From Hyphomicrobium sp. (GTDB lineage: Bacteria; Pseudomonadota; Alphaproteobacteria; Rhizobiales; Hyphomicrobiaceae): 64,000 nt of DNA. The notes beneath the pieces are model-generated. The model was not told where the DNA came from. It made no database searches and saw only the letters and a list, made by a program, of their open reading frames with translations. The DNA is taken from positions 258,853 through 322,852 of the forward strand of contig NZ_RXIZ01000008.1 in assembly GCF_003987855.1 (NCBI RefSeq), read 5' to 3'. The translations under genes were made by a program, and so were the position numbers. This document shows positions 7,150 to 15,094 of the stretch, piece after piece. The stretch's first letter is position 1. Every line of letters starts with the position of its first letter.

Positions 7150-8958
7150 ATGCGTGGCGCCAGAACTCTTCTGACCTTTGGACTACTCACGATTTCAGCG
7201 ACCGTCGCCTTTGGCCGCGATCTAAGCTACCTCAAATCCAAACCCTTCGATCAGCTGACCTCGGCCGAGTTGTCGGCGGCGAAGGAGGAAGCAAAGAAGC
7301 TCAAGCTCACGAACCTTGTGGCCTGCGCTGATCCCGGCAACCTTCCACTCTCCGACAACAAGAAAGAGGGTTTCGAGAACAAGATCGCCGAAGCCGTGGG
7401 GCGCAAGCTTGGCGTCGACATCACGTTCTTCTGGCGTCCCTACATCGAACGCGGATTGACTCGCGAAACGTTTGATAATCACGAATGCCAAATCCTGCTG
7501 GGCATGCCCACGGATTATCCTGATTTGCTGACGACCGTCCCGGTTTATCGCTCGACCTACGTTCTCGCTTATCGCTCCGACAAGGGGATCAGCGTCAAGA
7601 ACATGGATGATCCCATCCTGCATCAGCTGAGAATCGGCGTCTTCCAGCAATCGGCGATGCGACAGGTGCTGGCCGAGCACGACATCAAAGAGAAGGTGGA
7701 TCTGCAGATCATCAGTGTCGACGCCGATCTTGAGCCCGAGCGGCAGCCGTGGCGCCAGGTTCAGCGCGTCGTCGACGGCAATATCGATATGGCTGCGGTC
7801 TGGGGACCATTTGCAGGCTGGCTGAAGAAAAAAGGCGCGCCTCTTACCATTGAGCCGGTCAACATGATGGTCGACAACATCCCGCTCGAGTTCTCGCTTG
7901 GTTGGGGCGTACAGAACACCGATGTCGTTCTAAAGCTCAAGATCGACATGGCCATGGAAGACGCCAAGGACGAAATCGCGAAGATCCTCGAAGACTACGG
8001 GGTCCCCTTGGTCAAATGCTCAAACTGCATCGTCGAGGGAACGTTACCCTCGCGCGGAACACTTCAAGAGCGAGAGGGACAAGCCTACGAGGACCGCTTC
8101 ATGACGGTCCAGAAGTCTCATGAACATGCCGCAGACGCTTCACCCGATCAGATCGTAACGCGCGAACGCCTCGAGGCGTGGCTCAAGGACGGTGTCGACG
8201 TCAATGCCGAGCTCATGAACGCGGTTGTCGGCGCTGACGCCGAGCGGGTGAGGTTCCTCATCGAAAAGGGTGCCGACGTCAACAAGCCGGATCAATTGGG
8301 GGCGCTTCCGCTCGGCGCGGCGGCAAGCATCCGGCGCACGGACCTGATGCAGATTCTTCTCGACCACGGGGCGAACGTTGATGCCATTGATAATGACGGT
8401 ATGACGGCCCTCCAACATGCGATCAACGTCAATCACGTGCCATCGATTCAGATACTTTCACAACACGGCGCCGATCTCGAGAAAGGAACCGAGAAAGGCT
8501 ACACAGCACTCGAGATTGCCCTGTCGGAAGGTAAATTCTTTGCGGCGAAGGCGCTTATAGATGCAGGCGTCAAAGTCAACGTCGCTCACGGACCAGAGAA
8601 GCTGACGCCACTGATGGTCTGCGCGACCCAGCTGCAGCCTCAACAGCGCCTAAGCCAGCTCGCGCGAGGGCCCACACCGCTTGCTCTTGCCGAAGATTTG
8701 ATCAAGCGAGGAGCGGACGTGAACGCTCAGACCAAAGAGGGCATCACAGCCCTGATGATCGCAGCCGGACAGAACAATGCACCGATGATCGGCCTGCTCC
8801 TGCGCGCTGGTGCTGATGCAAAATTGAAGTCATCGACGGGAAAAACCGCCCTCGACATCGCGAATGAAGCGGGCAATGAAGCGGCAACCGGCGCACTCAA
8901 GTTCCTCACGAGCGCCGCGCCCGCGCCTTTGAACGATGGGTCGAAGACGACTCAATGA
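7150..8958 (+). CDS. XoxJ/MoxJ-like binding protein fused to ankyrin repeats
   Basis: 602 aa; start at 7150 chosen because it gives a signal peptide (MRGARTLLTFGLLTISATVA). Residues about 50-300 form a type-2 periplasmic binding fold of the quinoprotein-dehydrogenase-associated (MoxJ/XoxJ) family: LVACADPGNLPLSDNKKEGF, GVDITFFWRPYIERG, then KCSNCIVEGTLPSRG with the paired Cys of the family. From about 340 to the end come six to seven ankyrin repeats (for example ADVNKPDQLGALPLGAA, GADVNAQTKEGITALMIAAG). Usual MoxJ proteins are about 270-300 aa and end before this. XoxJ is thought to assist XoxF maturation; the ankyrin tail probably adds a protein docking surface in the periplasm. It lies 137 bp after xoxF, and 6 bp separate it from the next gene. 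Confidence 0.9.
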   Translation: MRGARTLLTFGLLTISATVAFGRDLSYLKSKPFDQLTSAELSAAKEEAKKLKLTNLVACADPGNLPLSDNKKEGFENKIAEAVGRKLGVDITFFWRPYIERGLTRETFDNHECQILLGMPTDYPDLLTTVPVYRSTYVLAYRSDKGISVKNMDDPILHQLRIGVFQQSAMRQVLAEHDIKEKVDLQIISVDADLEPERQPWRQVQRVVDGNIDMAAVWGPFAGWLKKKGAPLTIEPVNMMVDNIPLEFSLGWGVQNTDVVLKLKIDMAMEDAKDEIAKILEDYGVPLVKCSNCIVEGTLPSRGTLQEREGQAYEDRFMTVQKSHEHAADASPDQIVTRERLEAWLKDGVDVNAELMNAVVGADAERVRFLIEKGADVNKPDQLGALPLGAAASIRRTDLMQILLDHGANVDAIDNDGMTALQHAINVNHVPSIQILSQHGADLEKGTEKGYTALEIALSEGKFFAAKALIDAGVKVNVAHGPEKLTPLMVCATQLQPQQRLSQLARGPTPLALAEDLIKRGADVNAQTKEGITALMIAAGQNNAPMIGLLLRAGADAKLKSSTGKTALDIANEAGNEAATGALKFLTSAAPAPLNDGSKTTQ

Positions 8959-8964
8959 GAACCG

Positions 8965-10170
8965 GTGAATATGCGTACCCCATGCCTTGCCCTGTTGCTG
9001 TCGCTTATCCTGACGGCAACAGCCAGCGCTAGTCCCGCGCAACCGTCCGCGCTCGACGTCACCATAGGGTATCTTGGTCGCGATTATCGTGAGCCGCTTC
9101 CCGTATCCCTCGTCGAACCGGCTGTAAGCGATGAGGGTGTTCAAGGCGCGCGACTAGGCTTGAGCGACAACGCAGCCACGGGCCGGTTTCTCAACCAAAC
9201 CTACCAACTTCAAGAACGGATCACTCCGCGCAACGGTGACGTTGCCGCTGACGCCAAAGAGCTCCTGAAGGTTACAAAGCTTATTGTGGCGGATCTCGAG
9301 CCGGAGGATCTGCTCCGCGTTGCCGATCTCCCTGAGGCGCGCGGCGCGATCATCATCAATGCCCGCTCGAGTGATGATGACCTTAGGGGCAAGGATTGCC
9401 GTCAGAACGTATTCCATGTCGCTCCCAGTTGGGCCATGAGGGCGGACGCACTCGGCCAATACATGGCGTGGAAGCGGTGGAACCATTGGTTTCTTCTCAC
9501 CGGCGATGCAAAAGCCGACGCGCAATATGCTCAGTCACTGAAGCGCGCGGCGAAAAAATTCGGAAGTCTCATCGCCGAAGAGCGAAAAATCGCTTTTGAT
9601 CCCGGAAACCGCAATTCCGAAACGGGTCACCAGCAGATCCAGACCCAGATCCCAATGAGGACGCAATCGCCGCCGCAGCATGACATCGTCTTCGTGGCAG
9701 ATACCGACGATAGCTTTGGTGATTATCTCCTGTGGCGCACGTCGGTCCCCAAACCGGTCGCAGGGACGCAAGGACTCGTCGCGGTGGCGTGGTCGCCCGT
9801 CTACGAAGAGTATGGCGGCATTCAATTGCAAACGCGCTTTCGCGCGAAGTCAAAGCGCGCCATGACTGAAAGGGACTACTTGGCTTGGCTCGCCGTTCGC
9901 GTATTTGGCGAGGCGCTCACGCGGTCCGGCCAAACGGATGCTGCCGGCTGGCGCACTTATATCATGTCGAAGCCATTTCAAGTCGCCGGCTTTAAGGGCC
10001 AAGGGTTGTCGTTCCGCCCCTGGGACCGCCAGCTTCGGCAGCCCATCATTCTCACTGGTCCCAGGACGCTGGTTTCCGTTTCTCCGCAAGAAGGTTTTCT
10101 CCATCCAACTTATCTGACGGATACGCTGGGCGTCGATGAACCCGAGACGGAATGCAAGCTGCGCGGATGA
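8965..10170 (+). CDS. PQQ-dehydrogenase-associated ABC-type substrate-binding protein
   Basis: About 401 aa from GTG 8965, or 399 from ATG 8971; the ribosome site does not decide. Signal peptide to about residue 23 (LTATASASP). The body (YLGRDYREPLPVSL, then GRFLNQTYQLQER, LIVADLEPEDLLRVADLPEA) is a type-1 periplasmic binding fold like branched-chain amino-acid receptors, of the kind found only next to PQQ alcohol dehydrogenases (the PQQ_ABC_bind family). It probably belongs to a PQQ-linked transport or sensing system, although no ATPase or permease gene is present here. It is in an apparent operon with the XoxJ-ankyrin gene upstream and the propeller gene 25 bp downstream. Confidence 0.85.
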   Translation: MNMRTPCLALLLSLILTATASASPAQPSALDVTIGYLGRDYREPLPVSLVEPAVSDEGVQGARLGLSDNAATGRFLNQTYQLQERITPRNGDVAADAKELLKVTKLIVADLEPEDLLRVADLPEARGAIIINARSSDDDLRGKDCRQNVFHVAPSWAMRADALGQYMAWKRWNHWFLLTGDAKADAQYAQSLKRAAKKFGSLIAEERKIAFDPGNRNSETGHQQIQTQIPMRTQSPPQHDIVFVADTDDSFGDYLLWRTSVPKPVAGTQGLVAVAWSPVYEEYGGIQLQTRFRAKSKRAMTERDYLAWLAVRVFGEALTRSGQTDAAGWRTYIMSKPFQVAGFKGQGLSFRPWDRQLRQPIILTGPRTLVSVSPQEGFLHPTYLTDTLGVDEPETECKLRG

Positions 10171-10195
10171 TAATCGCAATTGAATAGGTAAGAAT

Positions 10196-11179
10196 ATGCT
10201 GAAGCTCTCGACGCGCATGCTGATAACTTCATTGATGCTGAGCGCGGCACCCTCGGCCTTCGCCGACAGAATCTTTGTCTCCAACGAGCGAGATAATACC
10301 GTCACGGTGATCGACAGCGATACGCTGAAGGTCATCAAGACCATTCCGACGGGCAAACGCCCACGCGGCTTGGCGCTAACACCCGATTACAAGGAACTTA
10401 TCATCTGTATCGGCGACGATAGCCGCCTCGATGTCATCGACACGGAGAAGCTCGAAGTTACAAAATCCTTCGCTGCGTCCGGACCTGACCCCGAACTTCT
10501 AGCGATTAGTCACAAGGGCGATCGCATTTACGTCGCGAACGAGGATGATGGCCTCGTGACTGTCATGGATAGGGCGACTGGCAACGCCATCACCGAAATT
10601 CCAGTCGGCGTCGAACCCGAGGGCATGGCCGTCTCTCCCGATGACAGCCTGGTCGTCAACACGTCGGAACAGACCAGCATGGCGCACTTCATCGACGCAA
10701 AAAGCAATAAAGTGCTTGCCAATATCCTGGTCGACACCCGCCCGCGCGAAGCAACCTTCACTAAGGACGGCAAGGAGGTTTGGGTTTCCGCGGAGGTCGG
10801 CGGTACCGTCGCCGTCATCGATACGAAAACCTATGAGATCAAGAAGAAGCTCAGCTTCGATGTTCCAGGCGTCCGACCGGAACTTATGCAGCCGATCGGC
10901 ATTCGCTTTACCTTGGATGGCAAGACCGCGTTTGTTGCACTTGGACCATCCAATCGGGTTGCCGTAATCGATGCGGCGACACATGAGGTCAAGAGCTACA
11001 TCCTTGTCGGCCAGCGCCCCTGGCACCTGGAGCTGAAGCCGGACGGCACGAAAATGTATGTCGCGAACGGAATGACGAACGACATCACCGTCATCGACAT
11101 CGCGTCGCTTAAGGCAGAGAAGTCCGTCCCGGTCGGGCGCCTGCCCTGGGGAGTGGCTGTGAAGCCCAGCGGCAAATGA
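10196..11179 (+). CDS. PQQ-dependent catabolism-associated beta-propeller protein
   Basis: 327 aa, signal peptide to about residue 23 (APSAFADR). Seven YVTN-type repeats follow (RIFVSNERDNTVTVIDSDT, RIYVANEDDGLVTVMD, KMYVANGMTNDITVIDIA), forming one periplasmic propeller. Proteins of this kind accompany PQQ alcohol dehydrogenase gene sets together with the ABC-type binding protein just upstream. The molecular role is unproven. It ends the xoxF transcription unit: an 11-bp hairpin follows 7 nt after the stop. Confidence 0.88.
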   Translation: MLKLSTRMLITSLMLSAAPSAFADRIFVSNERDNTVTVIDSDTLKVIKTIPTGKRPRGLALTPDYKELIICIGDDSRLDVIDTEKLEVTKSFAASGPDPELLAISHKGDRIYVANEDDGLVTVMDRATGNAITEIPVGVEPEGMAVSPDDSLVVNTSEQTSMAHFIDAKSNKVLANILVDTRPREATFTKDGKEVWVSAEVGGTVAVIDTKTYEIKKKLSFDVPGVRPELMQPIGIRFTLDGKTAFVALGPSNRVAVIDAATHEVKSYILVGQRPWHLELKPDGTKMYVANGMTNDITVIDIASLKAEKSVPVGRLPWGVAVKPSGK

Positions 11180-11186
11180 TATCAAA

Positions 11187-11216
11187 GAGGACGGCGACCC
11201 ATTGATCGCCGTCCTC
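11187..11216. terminator. Strong hairpin ending the xoxF operon
   Basis: GAGGACGGCGA (11187-11197) pairs perfectly with TCGCCGTCCTC (11206-11216) around an 8-nt loop. It lies between the propeller gene and the convergent TonB receptor gene. The plus strand lacks a U-run; on the minus strand TTT follows, so it may serve both genes. Confidence 0.7.
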
Positions 11217-11292
11217 AAGGATGCCATCGAGCGACGGGAAGAACATCGACTGGCAGAAAAGAGAGGGCGCAGGCAGCCGCGCCTTCCCATTA

Positions 11293-14022
11293 TTAGAATT
11301 TTACTTTGATGCCGCCGTACGCCGCGAAGGGGATCGCAGGCGTTATCGTCCGCGCGTTGTTGGGATCATACTTGAGGCCGTTGAGAGACGGATCGGGTCC
11401 GCCGCCGCTCGACGCGCCGCTGCAGGTCGGATCGCTGCCACAGCCAGGTCCTGCCTGCTGCGCGAGCTTGGTATTAAAATAAGTTCCGTAGATGCCGTAC
11501 TGCTGATCAAAGAGGTTGTCGATCAGGCCATAGACTTGGATGTGGTCGGTGACGTCGTAGGAAGTGTGCAGGTTCACCTTCGTATACCCTCCGAGCGGCT
11601 TATCGACATTTGTGTCATCGCCGTAGAAAAACTGGCTGCTCGCCGCGATCAGGTCGGCACCAAACTTCCACTTCGGCGTGATCTTGTAGTCGAAGCCGGC
11701 CTTGAACCGATGTTGCGGAATGCCCGGGATGCGATCGCCTGGCTTGATCTTCATGCACATCGCTTCTCCGTCTTCGTCGCCACCTCCTTCATCGCCGCCG
11801 CCAATTCCGAAATCATCGCACTCAGTTGTGACCTTAGGATTGTTCTCAGATGGTATGATGTTCGTCGACTGATAGGTTGCATCGATGAAAGCGTAGCTTC
11901 CGTACCAGAACCAGCGCTCGTTGCGATAAGACGCGTTGAGTTCCACACCCTGGCGCTGTGTCAGGCCAGCGTTAGCGAAGTATCCACGGCCCTGCTGCTG
12001 ATCGGCAATCTGAATGATGTCATCCGAGTTCAGAGTGCGGAACCAGTTGATGCCCCAATCGAACCGCTCCTTCCCGCTCCAGGAGATGTTCTGCCCCCGG
12101 AACCCTAGCTCCCATGTCCTCGATACGACTTGCTTCAACGGCGGGTCCGAAGCCAGCGCGCTTTCGATGATGCAGGGATTTTCCGGGTCAGAACAGGCGA
12201 TTTCCGAAGCTGTCGGCGCCCTGTTAGCTTCTGAATAACCGCCATAGAACGAAAGGGCCGGCGCAATTTTGTACGTGAAGCCGGCTGAAGGATTGAACCG
12301 ATTGAATTCGTTCACGCCGTTGAGGGCGTTCAAAGATTCTTCGCCCGTGTTGATGATTTGAACACGAGCGTAGTTGAAGCGCCCGCCAGCCGTCACGGTC
12401 AACCGATCGGTGACGTCGAACGCATCGAGGAAGTAGATTCCAAAGTAATCGTTGAGTGTGGTGAGCGATCTTGGCGTCACCGACGATGCATCCAGATCAT
12501 CTCCGAGTGAGGGATCGCCCGTCAAAGTCGGGCCCGTTACGGCAACCACGTATTTTGGCTCGAAGCTGCCGAGCTGGCTCGAAGCTTGATAGGCTACATG
12601 ACCATGATCGTAGCTGCTGCCGATTATGAACTGGTTGCGATGACCGAAGAGATCCGATTTGTTCGCGGCCTGAAGCGCCACGCCAAAACTGTCCGCGTTC
12701 TGACCCGTCTTATCGATCGAGCCGAGAACGCCGTACTGATCAAGATCCGTAATCGGATTGAGCGCGCCATTTTTCCCGAGCCCAAATAGTGGAGCGCCGT
12801 CTTCCGTGCAGAGTTCCGAACCTCCGGGCGTTCCGGGCGGACATTCGTCGAATTCAGAAATGTTGCCGTCGATATGACTTTGCTTGAAGTGCCGGTAATA
12901 AGTCACGCCGGATACTGCGGTTTGCGGTGTGACCTGGACCACGCCATTCAAAGAGTACATCTGCATGTCATTGTCGGTGACTTGCGGCGACGTGAACGTG
13001 CGTGACCTTCCTGCGAAGTTGAGAAGTTCTTCCGGAACCGCAGCGGTTACGCCAACCTGGTTCGAAGCGATGGTGCTGTTGAAATGGAACTCCGCTCCAT
13101 CCCCCCTCACCCCGAGGTCGAGGTAGCCACGGCGCTCTGTCGCGCTCGAGAAGTCACGGAAGCCATCGTCGTCGATCGCTTCGAATGCCCCGTATGCCGC
13201 CCAATTGCCGCTCTGCATGCCCGCTTCGGACGAAACCTGCTTGCGCCCGAACGATCCGAAGCGCGTATCAACATCAGCGCCATGGAAGTTGAAGCCGTCC
13301 TTCATGGTAATATTGACGGCGCCGCCAATGGCGTTCAGCCCGAAAATCGGATTGGTGCTCATGACCGTGATGTCGGCAATCGCCGCATCGGGGAGGAAGT
13401 CCCAGTTGACCGTATCGCCGAACGCCTCATTGATGCGCACACCGTTCTGATAAACGGCCAAGCCCTGGGGCAACCCATTCACGGGTGAAGCTTCGAAGCC
13501 GCGATATTGCACGCCGGTTTGAAACGAATTGCCTTGAAGATCGTCAACCACTACGCCAGGGATCCGATTGTTCAGCACATCCTGGGTGATGACCGAATGA
13601 TCTCGCGCGATGTCGGCGGACGAGAGCGTGTTCACCGTATAGGGGATCTTGCCGACGGGCATCTCACTGCCGGGAAGCGGCGATATCTTCACGTCAGCGG
13701 GGGGCGGAGGAATCACAAAATTTGGCGCGGGACCCTGCGCTGTCGTTTGGGACGTCGGGTCGACAGATGATGGCGGCCCGGGTTGCACCTGGGGCGCAGC
13801 GGTCGTCTTCACTTTTTTCGTCGTCTTTTTAGAAGCGGGCGCCGGCTTCTGCTTTTCCTGTATGACTTGCACCTCTGGCAGCTTCTGCTGGTCTGGTGCA
13901 GTTCCCGCACTTGGAGCAGGTACCGTTGGCGCGGCAGTGCCGCCGGCCTCCTGGGCAATCACACTAGATGTCGAAAGACAGGCGAGCGTTGCTGCCGCGA
14001 TACATATTTTGACTGGTTTCAT
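11293..14022 (-). CDS. TonB-dependent outer-membrane receptor, candidate lanthanide receptor
   Basis: 909 aa; start at 14022 has a GGGG ribosome site and gives a signal peptide (MKPVKICIAAATLACLSTSS). A Pro/Lys-rich stretch (about 35-95) is followed by the plug domain (about 110-260, with IPGVVVDDLQGNSFQTGVQY) and a barrel ending in aromatic GGIKVKF. A predicted late extracellular loop, encoded near 11750-11815, is bounded by Cys and very acidic (CDDFGIGGGDEGGGDEDGE), as expected for a hard trivalent or divalent metal site. Known methylotrophs take up lanthanides through TonB receptors encoded near xox genes. That this receptor carries a lanthanide complex is inferred from position and this loop. 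Confidence 0.9.
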   Translation of the reverse strand: MKPVKICIAAATLACLSTSSVIAQEAGGTAAPTVPAPSAGTAPDQQKLPEVQVIQEKQKPAPASKKTTKKVKTTAAPQVQPGPPSSVDPTSQTTAQGPAPNFVIPPPPADVKISPLPGSEMPVGKIPYTVNTLSSADIARDHSVITQDVLNNRIPGVVVDDLQGNSFQTGVQYRGFEASPVNGLPQGLAVYQNGVRINEAFGDTVNWDFLPDAAIADITVMSTNPIFGLNAIGGAVNITMKDGFNFHGADVDTRFGSFGRKQVSSEAGMQSGNWAAYGAFEAIDDDGFRDFSSATERRGYLDLGVRGDGAEFHFNSTIASNQVGVTAAVPEELLNFAGRSRTFTSPQVTDNDMQMYSLNGVVQVTPQTAVSGVTYYRHFKQSHIDGNISEFDECPPGTPGGSELCTEDGAPLFGLGKNGALNPITDLDQYGVLGSIDKTGQNADSFGVALQAANKSDLFGHRNQFIIGSSYDHGHVAYQASSQLGSFEPKYVVAVTGPTLTGDPSLGDDLDASSVTPRSLTTLNDYFGIYFLDAFDVTDRLTVTAGGRFNYARVQIINTGEESLNALNGVNEFNRFNPSAGFTYKIAPALSFYGGYSEANRAPTASEIACSDPENPCIIESALASDPPLKQVVSRTWELGFRGQNISWSGKERFDWGINWFRTLNSDDIIQIADQQQGRGYFANAGLTQRQGVELNASYRNERWFWYGSYAFIDATYQSTNIIPSENNPKVTTECDDFGIGGGDEGGGDEDGEAMCMKIKPGDRIPGIPQHRFKAGFDYKITPKWKFGADLIAASSQFFYGDDTNVDKPLGGYTKVNLHTSYDVTDHIQVYGLIDNLFDQQYGIYGTYFNTKLAQQAGPGCGSDPTCSGASSGGGPDPSLNGLKYDPNNARTITPAIPFAAYGGIKVKF

Positions 14023-14245
14023 CCCCTGACCCCCACGTGAGCGCTCCGCGATCCGCTTTATCTCTCCGTAATCAGCTTCCCCCAGTTGAAGCTTAGGATC
14101 GAAAAGCGGAGCGAGATCAGAGATTTGGCCGTCTTGTTGCGCCTTCTGCCTGACTCGCAGGGACAGGGTCGGCAATAGGCACCGCGGGATGGAATTCCAA
14201 AGAATCCCAGAAGATAGGGAATTAATCTCCAGATTGTTGACGGCA

Positions 14246-14443
14246 TCACTCACGCAAAACGCCTCGGCCGTTTCCGACCGAGGCGCCGCTCCGACGAGCA
14301 GAAGATGTATCTGAACCGTTCGTGCGGCAGTTGTGTGTAGCTAAAGCTTTCTCCCAGGCCCGTGCCAAGGCGATAATAATTACAAGTCCGAAGACGAGTT
14401 CGCTGGCCAGCAGCAGCAAAGGTCCATAAGCGCTCGGGTCCAT
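14246..14443 (-). CDS. Possible small single-pass membrane protein
   Basis: 65 codons starting MDPSAYGPLLLLASELVFG; one clear membrane helix (about 8-27) with a basic polar tail. The shape is common among small inner-membrane proteins of rhizobial genomes. The last dozen codons overlap a terminator-like hairpin, which speaks against the full length, and I see no convincing ribosome site. It may be a real small gene just upstream of the TonB receptor gene or a chance frame. Confidence 0.35.
   Translation of the reverse strand: MDPSAYGPLLLLASELVFGLVIIIALARAWEKALATHNCRTNGSDTSSARRSGASVGNGRGVLRE
14260..14285 (-). terminator. Terminator-like hairpin upstream of the TonB receptor gene
   Basis: CGCCTCGG (14260-14267) pairs with CCGAGGCG (14278-14285), loop 10 nt. 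Reading the minus strand, GTTTTGCG follows, so this is a rho-independent-like terminator or attenuator about 240 nt before the receptor start. It could separate the receptor gene from upstream transcription or take part in leader control. Confidence 0.5.
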
Positions 14444-15094
14444 TCAAACGAACTCGCACGCAGCTAGGTGAACCCATGCCGCAACCGCTGCGGCAGGGAT
14501 CCAACTGTCTTCGCAAGTGCGGCCCGTGGGCAGTAGCATGCCGTCGTGCCCGGGGAGTCGGCGGCAGCGCATCGCGGATACATTCCTTAGGCTCGGCATT
14601 TTGCCAAAAGCGATCAAAGTGAGCGATATCGTCTGGCGCCCGGGCTCATAACTCTTCTATGTGATCTCCAGGTTTCTTTGTTTTTCCGTTTTGCGGAGCG
14701 TTGGCCTGATATCGCAGACGGCGATATTTCGCAGACACTGTGGGCTTCGTTGCTGTGATCGCTCAGGTCAATGGCTCACCTGCTGCGGGATGAAAGCGTA
14801 CACTATCGAAACGAAGACTCGACAGCTTCCTTGGACTCAAACACCCGCGCTCTTCCCTCAGGGCTCCGTCCGCGCGTTGGCGGCTTCCCGTTTCATGGAA
14901 CACTCGTCCGTTCACATCGCGCGTTAGAGTCGGCCGCGTGGGACGAGGTGGTACTGGCGCACTCGATCAGGGGTTTCGGGCCGCCCTTCAGACTTTAAAG
15001 CTTGCCCCCTGCGCCGCTCCGATCGCTGACGTTATCGTCAGTCTTGAACCCGTCGTCCTTTCGCGAGATGTTTGGTCTTTTGGGGGGAGTTGGG
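14444..15094. other. Gene-free stretch of about 650 bp
   Basis: Several short frames cross this region on both strands but none has a ribosome site plus a protein-like composition. I looked for a cobalamin-type leader on the minus strand before the TonB gene and for SRP or tmRNA signatures and found none. The last 30 bp carry GGGGGAG, the ribosome site of the esterase gene. Confidence 0.5.

Noticed and set aside
14023-14660. Possible cobalamin or other riboswitch before the TonB receptor at 14022
   Set aside because: I searched the minus strand for a B12-box and the conserved Pur-riboswitch-like core and found neither; only a simple hairpin is present.
14661-14998. Two open frames upstream of the esterase
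   Set aside because: Composition is not protein-like, no ribosome site, and they read through the esterase leader.
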